From contig DHPY01000075.1 in the NCBI GenBank assembly GCA_002411015.1, positions 1 to 64,000 on the forward strand: a stretch of DNA of 64,000 bases, in the 5' to 3' direction. Under the pieces are notes generated by a model, which did not search any database, was not told where the DNA came from, and saw nothing but the letters and a program-made list of their open reading frames with translations. The position numbers were made by a program, and so were the translations under genes. This DNA comes from Armatimonadetes bacterium UBA5352 (GTDB lineage Bacteria > Armatimonadota > Zipacnadia > Zipacnadales > UBA5352). Shown here in pieces: positions 41,901 to 49,100 of the stretch (the first letter of the stretch is position 1; each line of letters starts with the position of its first letter).

Positions 41901-43247
41901 CTGATCTACTGCGGCTTCGACTGGTATGCGCAGACCGAGACCATCCCGCCGCAGCCCTCGCCGGACGCGCCGGAGTTCGAGCGCATGTCGGCGAACTACG
42001 CGCACTACGCGGGCTTCTGGATGCGCCATCAGAGGCTCTGGGGCTGGTATGGCCTGTGGGATTACGGCGACGTGCAGCACTACTACAAGGGCGGCTATGG
42101 CTCGATCGTGCCGCCGGACACGCTCGCCGGGCTGCTCGCCGATCCGCCCGAGGACCTCGAGACGATTGACGTGAGCGGGGTGCGTGTCGGCGACTACGCG
42201 CCCGGCGCGGAGTGGGCCTATGACAACGGCCGCTGGGGCTGGACGAACACCGAGGGCCTGCCGGGGCTGCTGATGCAGATCCACTACCTGCGCACCGGCG
42301 ACCGCGACACGTTCTTCTTCGCGGAGGCGATGGCGCGGCATGTGCGCGATGTGGACATGCGCCACGCGGGCATCTGGCTCGGCATGGGCACGCGCCACGG
42401 CGTACAGCACTGGAGCGATGGCAACCATGAGGAGCGCCAGACGACGCACTCGGAGTTCCGCCACCACTACTTCCTCACCGGCGAGCCGCGCTCGAAAGAC
42501 TTCGCGCAGTTGCTTTACGAGCAGATCTACTCGCAGCGTGATGTGAGTGTCCACGCCGCCCACAGCGGTCGCACGCAGGGCCTGCTGACGTGGTGGCTGA
42601 TGACCGGGAGCGACGAGGCGGCCTCGATCCTCGAGCGCTACATCCCGTGCTTCGTGATCCCCGAGGGCATCTGCATCTCGCCGGACGTGCGCTTTTCGGA
42701 GGTCGAGTGCGCATCGCAGGAGCGCGACCGCAACGGCGGCAGCATGTTCTTCTGGGTGTTCGGCGCCGGGCACGCGCTGGTGGACTACTACGCGCTGACC
42801 GGCAACGAGAGCCTGCGCCAGGGGCTGATCGGCGCCGCCGACTACGCCATGCAGCAGGGCCCCGATCCGGGCATGTATCTCAAGGCGGTAGTCTTCGCAG
42901 CGCGCCATGCCGATGACCCGACGCCATACCGCGAGTACCTCGAGCGCTACTCCGAGACCGATGCGATGAACTGGCAGGTCGTCCCGCACAACCCGGAGGT
43001 CTACGGCGCCTCCCGGGGAATGCTGCGTGGCGGCGTCTCGGGCTCGCTCTTCGGGATGAACGAGCAACTCTACCTGATGAGCGCGCTCAATGGCGACCCG
43101 GAGCTGAGCCCGGAGCAGTGGGCGGAGGTCGCGCGGGTGGACGCCGAGGGCGGTCCGCCCTACACGCCGCCGCTGCTGAGCTGGCAGTCGGAGTATGACC
43201 GGCCGGAGCTGGAGGAGTACCTGCGCATCAAGCATCCGCAACCGTGA
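38934..43247 (+). CDS. Secreted LamG and YetA/PcRGLX-like exo-polysaccharide lyase family protein
   Basis: A 1437-residue exported protein starting MKRWLVAMVAAMTLGALPLLLGA (signal peptide) with AGGAGG eight bases before ATG 38934. Residues about 25-215 form a LamG lectin-like domain (WTFNGQ..., RLTVDLWVRVEETGGIHCIMDK, DELRIYNYARP). A beta-rich region runs to about 560. From about 573 the text GGVPLPRGAVSDPANVRL ... PVGYWPDGSIMWLLLTF is the RIFT-barrel start of the PcRGLX/YetA exo-rhamnogalacturonan lyase family. A beta-sandwich follows, then an alpha/alpha toroid with HYYKGGYGSIVPPDTLAG and many Trp/Tyr/His residues (about 990-1430). It probably cleaves a uronic-acid glycan outside the cell. 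Confidence 0.82.
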   Translation: MKRWLVAMVAAMTLGALPLLLGADGDGPVAAWTFNGQLRRLSRDVAADKHHAIAHDDYASVEAPGLLALEFDGVDDFLTVPNDPAITMTDRLTVDLWVRVEETGGIHCIMDKRGERYRIQVSPDGVPMLGLKAGGDRLDLTGGRITFGQWHRITGTFNRPDARLYLDGQQVAQATWDHAVDAGGDLIIGSKSGVDYFFAGALDELRIYNYARPPLADDAPSVEPTGAEAMVNAKLSVQELPDGVRVDTGAAVYELTDVGGLRSLMIGGERVIADNDRPLLTASAFASEEYDGWTDHAAGGVVEAQWRPDQHRYESNEERFQAAYTGTLDFGGGDTIECQLLLEARRGSPFLTAYTTLQPEGEFEGRFIRDLSLRLPLALNMRKRVVQGCDRGVQWNTRHFYQFHVSPTSRLMAEPDHNIWRRFAIDQDSPTDYHAWKAESYATPPLTMQRGEQAPGWMAAYDERAGLIFAYRGLAEAAPKALRVEAEGTGEARVCLWHDSLPALAIGSPQASTVFGRPHVIDLAPFDDEFSFAQPDTALAALWEVEGLASDPPSRNELPLGGLEPLAEESAEGEAPLVTGGVPLPRGAVSDPANVRLQRGGADVPLQTTPVGYWPDGSIMWLLLTFPPEGGAVTAAAGTGDALEFEVTRRDGSREDYTLLYGGDCAAGTPAEALAVGELDGAVRINTGPLQLELAAEEGWLRQATLNGQEMLSAPAGSFVDFLRTDEPYASMTTQPDGTLDPGAFVPETIELEEAGPLRAVVKLTGMTTAQDSPRIVLRVEAYAGRSCARVEQSVEFLTPDPRVAFVRRMGLELPLADASGAVTAGGQDGPVELAGGRRAGLRQHSHLGYTAWSQREGEAFVRPDEAKSRSRGWLDVAGANGGVAMVMRDMWQSFPNELVLDAERGAMTAYFWPESARLMDVRRYSNYPHRSQGESVPASSDWVEETYYGRNDPFTGITKTHELLIEFHEPEVSPATVDALAGDFQRRPLIYCGFDWYAQTETIPPQPSPDAPEFERMSANYAHYAGFWMRHQRLWGWYGLWDYGDVQHYYKGGYGSIVPPDTLAGLLADPPEDLETIDVSGVRVGDYAPGAEWAYDNGRWGWTNTEGLPGLLMQIHYLRTGDRDTFFFAEAMARHVRDVDMRHAGIWLGMGTRHGVQHWSDGNHEERQTTHSEFRHHYFLTGEPRSKDFAQLLYEQIYSQRDVSVHAAHSGRTQGLLTWWLMTGSDEAASILERYIPCFVIPEGICISPDVRFSEVECASQERDRNGGSMFFWVFGAGHALVDYYALTGNESLRQGLIGAADYAMQQGPDPGMYLKAVVFAARHADDPTPYREYLERYSETDAMNWQVVPHNPEVYGASRGMLRGGVSGSLFGMNEQLYLMSALNGDPELSPEQWAEVARVDAEGGPPYTPPLLSWQSEYDRPELEEYLRIKHPQP

Positions 43248-43258
43248 GAGGAACCGCG

Positions 43259-44251
43259 ATGGTCACTGCCGAGCGGGTCAAGGAGGTCGCGCTCACGTGC
43301 GGCGCGGATATCGTCGGCATCGGCGATATGCAGCGCTTTGAGGGCGCGCCGCTGCAGAACGATCCGCGCTACATCTTCCCCGAGGCGAAGGCCATCATCG
43401 GCCTGGGCTTCCGCGTCCATCGCGGGCTGCTGCGCGGGATTGAGGAGGGCACCTACTTCGCGGGCTACCCGGCGATGGGCTACGCGAACATCAACGACGT
43501 GCACGCGCCGATGGTCATGCGGGAGCTTGGCGACTTCCTCGAGGACAACCGCTACGAGGCGGTGCTCTACCAGAACACCTCGATCCGCATCGGCTGCGGC
43601 GTCGGGACGCCGGTGCATGAGGGCTACCCGAAGCCGGATGTGTTCCTGCACTTCCGGATCGCCGCGTATCTGTGCGGGATGGGCGAGATCGGCTGGAGCA
43701 AGGTCTTCCTGACACCGCGCTTCGGGCCGCGCCAGCGCTTCGCGTTCATCATCACCGACGCACCGCTGGAGCCCGATCCGCTGGTCGAGCCGGGGACGCT
43801 CTGCGACCGCTGCATGCGCTGCGTCGCGGAGTGCCCGGGGAACGCGCTCAGCGCGGAGAAGTCGGTCAAGGTGACGCTTGGCGGGCAGGATGTCGAGTGG
43901 GGCGCGCTCGACGAGGACCGCTGCGCGGCGGTCTACCAGGTCGGCACCCGCGAGTACAGCCCGTTCCTGCCCGAGCACGTGGCTGAGTACATCGACACGC
44001 TGATGGCCGAGGAGAAGGGCGCGGAGCGCAGCCAGATGCTCTCGTATGCGGGCTCGGGCCCGTTCAGCTACGCGAACAAGGAAGTCCCGTGCTCGGCGAA
44101 GGCATGGGAGAGCTACCACCACCCCTCGGCGGTCTGCGGCAGCCGTGGCTGCATGCGCGCATGCATGATCCACCTCGAGGAACGCGGCGCGGTCGAGAAC
44201 ACCTTCGAGAACCGCTTCCGCATCCGCAAACCGTGGAAGCTCGACAGGTGA
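43259..44251 (+). CDS. QueG-like iron-sulfur protein (epoxyqueuosine reductase relative)
   Basis: A 330-residue protein of the cobalamin/4Fe-4S reductase group related to epoxyqueuosine reductase and reductive-dehalogenase subunits. A 4Fe-4S motif CDRCMRCVAECPGNAL is at about residues 181-196; a second set of cysteines, CGSRGCMRACMIH, lies near 296-308. The N-terminal half has the MVMRELGDFLEDNRYEAVLY ... AAYLCGMGEIGWSKVFLTPRFGPRQRFAFI region found in QueG. ATG 43259 has AGAGGA seven bases upstream; an in-frame GTG at 43244 overlaps the previous stop. It sits 11 bases after the LamG protein gene, an odd partnership. The exact substrate is not clear. Confidence 0.75.
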   Translation: MVTAERVKEVALTCGADIVGIGDMQRFEGAPLQNDPRYIFPEAKAIIGLGFRVHRGLLRGIEEGTYFAGYPAMGYANINDVHAPMVMRELGDFLEDNRYEAVLYQNTSIRIGCGVGTPVHEGYPKPDVFLHFRIAAYLCGMGEIGWSKVFLTPRFGPRQRFAFIITDAPLEPDPLVEPGTLCDRCMRCVAECPGNALSAEKSVKVTLGGQDVEWGALDEDRCAAVYQVGTREYSPFLPEHVAEYIDTLMAEEKGAERSQMLSYAGSGPFSYANKEVPCSAKAWESYHHPSAVCGSRGCMRACMIHLEERGAVENTFENRFRIRKPWKLDR

Positions 44252-44329
44252 CGCGGTTGGTGCTTATTCCACTGGGGCGGCGCGCGATAGGATCGGGGGA
44301 CTCAGGGGTGGAAGTCAGGTTCAGCGCAT

Positions 44330-44686
44330 CTACACGTCGCAGAGCGCGCTGATGTTCGAGTACCACCGGTTTCTTGCCTTGGCGACATCCGCCTCGGTGA
44401 TCTGTGTCCCGGCTTCGTAGCGAGCCTGACGAGCCAACTGCTCCAGCGCGAGATACTCCCGGAGGATTAGGTTGAGATGCTGCGCAACCGCTTTTCTGCG
44501 CGCAGCGTGATCCGGGGGGTGAACGCCATGGTTTGCGAGTTTGGCATCCACTAAGTGCAGTGCGGCATAGTAGACTGCAATGGCTTCCCAGTCACAGAAA
44601 TCCGCAGCATTCAGTGTATCCCGCACATGCCTGCTGAAAGCCTCGTCATGCTCTGCCTTCTGCGCGTGCTGGTTCCGGGTCGGCAT
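44330..44686 (-). CDS. HEPN-like protein, third gene of the three-gene island
   Basis: A 118-residue all-helical protein. The pattern DWEAIAVYYAALHLVDAKLANHGVHPPDHAARRKAV ... YLALEQLARQARYE (about 32-95) is that of small HEPN-type proteins often found next to toxin, defence or nucleotidyltransferase genes. The RNase motif R-x4-6-H of active HEPN toxins is not obvious, so activity is uncertain. ATG 44686 has AGGGGG six bases upstream and lies 10 bases after the stop of the preceding island gene. GC is markedly lower than around it (31 and 32 G+C in the two 60-base blocks 44521-44640). It faces the QueG-like gene. Confidence 0.65.
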   Translation of the reverse strand: MPTRNQHAQKAEHDEAFSRHVRDTLNAADFCDWEAIAVYYAALHLVDAKLANHGVHPPDHAARRKAVAQHLNLILREYLALEQLARQARYEAGTQITEADVAKARNRWYSNISALCDV

Positions 44687-44696
44687 CGGTTGCCCC

Positions 44697-45269
44697 CTAT
44701 GATGACTGCAGCCTGAAACTGGTGCCCCTCTGGCCCACAGTCACCTGTCGCGCCTCAGGGTCACCCTCGTGGGCAATGACAAACTCGGCGCGGAGGTCAG
44801 GGAAAATGTCATAGAGAGCTGCGGCCCGACCGAACACATCCTCCCAGAGATCGAGGTCCCGCTCCTCGATCACAACAACTATCCGGACTTGACCTCCGTC
44901 GTCGAACGCGCCCCCCCCAACCACTCGTGGCAGCCCGCCAAGCAGTCGCATCAGGTGCCCGGCGACGAGGCTGGGACTGGGATTACTGATCGTGCGGGGC
45001 ACGAAGCTCGGCCATTGACTGCAGAGGTCAAGTTCGCTGTCTGCCGGGAACTCCAACGGAACGCACGGCGCGATGCGTTGGAGGGCAGACCAGCAGTCCG
45101 CCAAGTCCAAAGCCTGCTCCATGTCGTCCTCGTAGAACGCGGTCGCCCGTGGTGCACTGCCAGCCCGCTGTTCCGCGAGTGTGCAGAATACCATCTCCTT
45201 AGGCAACCGAAGGGCATCTTGGAGGAAATCCAGCACGAGCGTCTCGTCCATGCGGTCAGCTATGTTCAT
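44697..45269 (-). CDS. Unknown protein, second gene of the three-gene island
   Basis: A 190-residue cytoplasmic protein I do not recognise. It starts MNIADRMDETLVLDFLQDALRLPKEMVF; the middle is hydrophobic-polar mixed with three cysteines (DCWSAL, APCVPL, DLCSQW). The last 60 residues (VRIVVVIEERDLDLWEDVFGRAAALYDIFPDLRAEFVIAHEGD) resemble a small alpha/beta fold with two strands and a helix. ATG 45269 overlaps the TGA of the upstream gene as ATGA, so the two are coupled. A longer upstream frame exists but is not needed. No signal peptide or membrane segment. Low confidence in any function. Confidence 0.7.
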   Translation of the reverse strand: MNIADRMDETLVLDFLQDALRLPKEMVFCTLAEQRAGSAPRATAFYEDDMEQALDLADCWSALQRIAPCVPLEFPADSELDLCSQWPSFVPRTISNPSPSLVAGHLMRLLGGLPRVVGGGAFDDGGQVRIVVVIEERDLDLWEDVFGRAAALYDIFPDLRAEFVIAHEGDPEARQVTVGQRGTSFRLQSS

Positions 45270-45937
45270 CTTCCATGCGCTCCCTCTACCAGAGATCTCG
45301 CGACCTCTTCGGAAAACTCCCAGGTTCCGCGCCAACCAGCCAACGCCTCCACGACATCGGCCCGAGCGTTCTCACTGCCTGGAACGTGATGGAAGTTAAA
45401 CTGACACTGCAGAGCAGTCGTTGGTCCGTCACCATCCGTGTCCTGCTGGGGCTTGATCGTCAGATGGACGCGGAAGACACCAAATTCCCTCTCGACATAG
45501 CTGCCGAAAGCCGAGGAGGCGTCGGGGAAATGGGCGACGAGTGGTGACCCTTCAGGCAGGAACAGCGAGCGCAGGATGTCGGGGCTGAAGGCTTCTCCAC
45601 CCTCCATCCCGCATTCCCACACGCTGTTGATACCGGCACTAGTCGGGTTCACGTCCTGGGGCAGGGCCTTCACGAGAGCGCTCCCGATGGCCATCGCTCG
45701 GTCAACCGCTGGCTCGCTTGCGTCGCGCGCCGTAACCTGCAGTCGGTCGTCCGTGACGAAGAGACTGATGAGATCTGTGCGAAGTGCAGCGACCACGGGG
45801 GCGAAGATTTTGTTCTCCGCCTCCGCCAGTTCCGCAGGCGAAAACAGACCGTTTGACGCCAGCCAGAGGGCATCCAGACGAGCGGGGCGGAAGTCATTCG
45901 CCCTCACCACGACGTTCGCGGACTTTGGCGCCAACAT
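45266..45937 (-). CDS. Unknown protein, first gene of the three-gene island
   Basis: A 223-residue cytoplasmic protein I do not recognise. It begins MLAPKSANVVVRANDFRPARLDALWL, then EAENKIFAPVVAALRTDLISLFVTDDRLQVTARD (strands and helix), PTSAGINSVWECGME near residue 95, and a C-terminal part with FGVFRVHLTIKPQ and TTALQCQFNFHHVPG. Paired beta-strands around charged loops suggest one or two alpha/beta domains. ATG 45937 is supported by GGGAGG seven bases upstream. It is preceded by a minus-strand -10 box near 46083 and a leader of about 140 bases. Together with the next two genes it forms a tight operon. Confidence 0.7.
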   Translation of the reverse strand: MLAPKSANVVVRANDFRPARLDALWLASNGLFSPAELAEAENKIFAPVVAALRTDLISLFVTDDRLQVTARDASEPAVDRAMAIGSALVKALPQDVNPTSAGINSVWECGMEGGEAFSPDILRSLFLPEGSPLVAHFPDASSAFGSYVEREFGVFRVHLTIKPQQDTDGDGPTTALQCQFNFHHVPGSENARADVVEALAGWRGTWEFSEEVARSLVEGAHGR

Positions 45938-46082
45938 CTCGGATCCTCCCGTTACACGTTCAGACGGACTGGATGCCGCCCGCACCAAGCGAGCGAGTGG
46001 TCTCTATATCGGCGTCTTGAGCAGGGACTTCACTTGCGCTATCATTCGCGTTGTTCCTCGTGGAGTCCTCCACCGCAGCGTC

Positions 46083-46112
46083 ATTATACGGAATGCGCCG
46101 ACAGGAGCACAA
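46083..46112 (-). promoter_or_regulatory. Promoter of the three-gene island
   Basis: On the minus strand a perfect TATAAT lies at 46083-46088. The best -35 candidate, TTGTGC (46107-46112), is 18 bases upstream but matches only three of six. The predicted start near 46076 gives a leader of roughly 140 bases before ATG 45937. It sits in the gap (45938-46191) after the end of the large minus-strand glycan-active gene. Confidence 0.5.
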
Positions 46113-46191
46113 GTCCATGGAGGCATTCGCCTGGGGCAAAGTGATAGTGTCCGCTTGCAGCAAAGTAGAGGTGTCCTCCTCTGAGCCCGCC

Positions 46192-49100
46192 TCACTCCAG
46201 CCCGAAGAGCTCCACCTCCCGCACCCACATCAGGTTCGGGCGGTCCGCTGAGCCGCCTCCGGCGGGCTGGGAGAGGCGGAAGCGATCGGAGGTCACCGGC
46301 TGGTCGAGGCGGAGCTCGCTTCGGGCCTCAGGCTCCTCGGGCCGCAGCGTGGTGATACTCCACCAGCCCTCGTCCACCGCCGCCTCCAGCGTCACCTCGC
46401 GTGAGGTGTGCGGCATCCCCCCGTCGAGGCTCCACCAGATCGCCGCGCTGCCGATCGTCACCGGGCGCTCGAAGCGTAGCTCGATCCAGTGCGGTGCGGC
46501 CGCATCCGCCGAAGCCCACGCCTCATCCGTCCAGTGCGCGTCCGCGGCAGGATACGCGATGCCATCGTTGATCGGCTCGGCGTCGTAGCCGCTGTAGGAG
46601 GAGTCGACACTGACAGCCGCCTCGCGCGCGAGGTTGCCCTGCCGCCGCGGGTCCTCCATCACCGCCACGTCATCAAACCAGACGGTTCCCGCGCGATCGC
46701 GCAGCAGCAGGTAGACGTTCACGTTGCGGATCGGCTTCTCCGGCTCGATGATCAACTCGCCGATCTGCCACTGGTCGGTGTCGGTGGCGAGCTGATGGAT
46801 ACGCCCGTAGAGCGGCGTCCCGTCGGTGTAGTAGATGTCCACGTAGAGCGACCAGCCGCGATCCGGCGGCCCGGCGACCTCGCCCCTGCTGGCGGCACGA
46901 ACGAGGATCGGCGTCGGCCGCTCCTGGTTGAGCGTGATCGTCTGCGAGACCTCGCTTCTCTGCGCCCGGCTCTCGTTGCGCATGCGCACGGACGCCTCCC
47001 CGCCATGCGCCACCTGCGTATCACGCTCGACCTGCCCGGTCGCGCTGGAGCCCCATGCGGTCAGTTCTTCCTCGAAGCCCGGGTTGCGCAGCAGGTTCGC
47101 CTCGGCCGGTATGAACAGCATCTGCGCGCTGTCGGTCGCGGTCGCATCCCCGGCGGTAGCGTTCGCGGTGATGGCCACCGATCCGGCCTCGGGGGTGCCC
47201 TCCGGCGCGACGAGCACGCTCAGGCGCTCCTCAGCGCCGGCGGCGAGGCTGACCTCGCGCGGTTCGGGCGCGGCCCAGCCATCGGGCGCATCGAGGCTGA
47301 CCGTGGCCTCCACCGGGCGCGCGCGATGGTTGCGTACGCGCACCTCCACGCGGAACGCGCCGGTTGCGTCGTCGGTGCCTGCGGAGGCAAGCTGCAGCTC
47401 AAGCGGCGCCACGACCTCGACCTCGCGCGTCACGCGGATGGGCACTGCGGCATCGCGACCGCCGAGCAGCACCTCGCCCGTCAGCGCCAGCCTCTCGCCC
47501 ACCGGCACATCGGCAGGGACACGGAGCACGTAGGCGTCATCGACGCGCTGGACGGCCGCCGCCCCGGTTACGGTGACCGTGCTGCGCACCGGAAGCCCGC
47601 CCGTGTCGCCGACAGAGATGGCCACGGTCGCCTCGTCGCCGGCCGCGATGGTCGTGGGCGCGGTGAGCGTTGGCGCACCGATACCGAGGCGCGCCAGCAG
47701 TGCCTGCGCGACGTGCGCCTCCACGGCGTCGAGGTCGCGCAGCATCCGGCGCGCGGGGTTCTCCGCATCGGTCTCGGCGATCCACTCGCGGGTGGCCCCT
47801 GCGCGGGCGCCGATAGCCAGCAGCGCGTCGGGAGACCTGGACTGCTGCGCGGTGTCGATGGCGGCCAGGAGGCTGGCGGTCTCAGCGGTGAGCCGCACAC
47901 GCTGCTCATCGCTCAGCGGATCGTACCAGCGCGCGAAGTCCGCGTTCTCCACGTAGTCGCTGCCGAATTCGTCCTCGATGGTGATCGAGGCGATCTTCAG
48001 CCGGCCGCTCACGCCGGCCTCCATCTCGGGCCGGAGGTTGATCGCCCGGAGCGGCTGTTCGGGCTCGAGCGTGAACTCAAGCTCCTGCCAGTCATACGTT
48101 CCCTTCGGCAGATCGAAGTTCGTGGTCTCGTAGTGCGTGAAGCTCTGGCTGACCCACGCGTGCCGGGCGGCGAGGCGCACGAAGCCATCGCCCTCCACGC
48201 CCTCGGCCGAAACGCGCACGCGTATCGTCACCGGCGCGGCCTGCGGCTGGAAGAGCATCGCCCACTGCCACGCGGCCTGCGTGCCGCGATCGATGCCATC
48301 GAGCACCAGCGCCTGCCCCTCACGCGCGTAGCCCTCGGCGTCGCTGTGCCACGCGTAGGCGATCGCGGGGCGGCCCGTCTGCGCGTCGGCGTCGCGCATC
48401 ACCTGGCCGAGCCGGACGATCTCAGCAGCCTGCGCCAGCCGCCACGCTGCCGCCTGCGCCGGTGCTGTCACCTGCAGCATCATGACGCCATCCGCCTCGA
48501 CCTCAATCTGCGCGGTAAGCTGCCCGTTCCGGCGCGCAAGCTCGATCGCGCTTCCTGAGAGCACATCCATGCAGCGAACATCGCGGCTGAGGCCGAGCGC
48601 GCGAGCATCGATAGTGAGCGTCGTCGCATGGGGCTGCGCGTCCTCATTCAGGAGCGTCAGCCAGAGCACGCCATCCTCCCCCGGCCCGAAGCGCTCGACG
48701 AAGACGCTGTCGCTCGACGAGCGCGCCCACGTCAGAGGCTCCCAGCCCGCGGCGGCGAGGGTCTGCACGAGCGGCTGGTAGGTGAAGATCTCGCGGTCGC
48801 GCTCGTAGTACTCCGGATGGTCCCAGTAGCGCCCGCCGGGCCCGAGGCCGCTCGGCGGCCAGTCGAAGAAGCCCGGGAAGATGCCGTAGGCGAGGCAGCG
48901 CTTGTGGAAGAGCAGGATCTGCTCGTGGCCCATCTGCTGCTCGTAGTTGCCCTTCAGGAGAGTGAGGATCGGCTTGTGATGGGCGGTGCTGCGCAGGTAG
49001 TTCATCTGCTCGCGCGGGATGCGCAGGCTGGTCTCGCCGCCGAAGACGTCCAGCCACGGGGCCACGTAGAAGCTCGAGCCGAATGCGCCGTTCATCATCG

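Noticed and set aside
39594..43241. A 1215-residue minus-strand frame opposite the LamG/YetA-like gene
   Set aside because: The length comes from GC-biased codon usage of the sense gene; the translation is Arg/His/Leu/Val-rich without motifs, and the sense gene has a signal peptide, AGGAGG and known domains.
45960..46163. A 67-residue minus-strand frame in the leader of the three-gene island
   Set aside because: It lies across the proposed promoter and has no ribosome site or motif.
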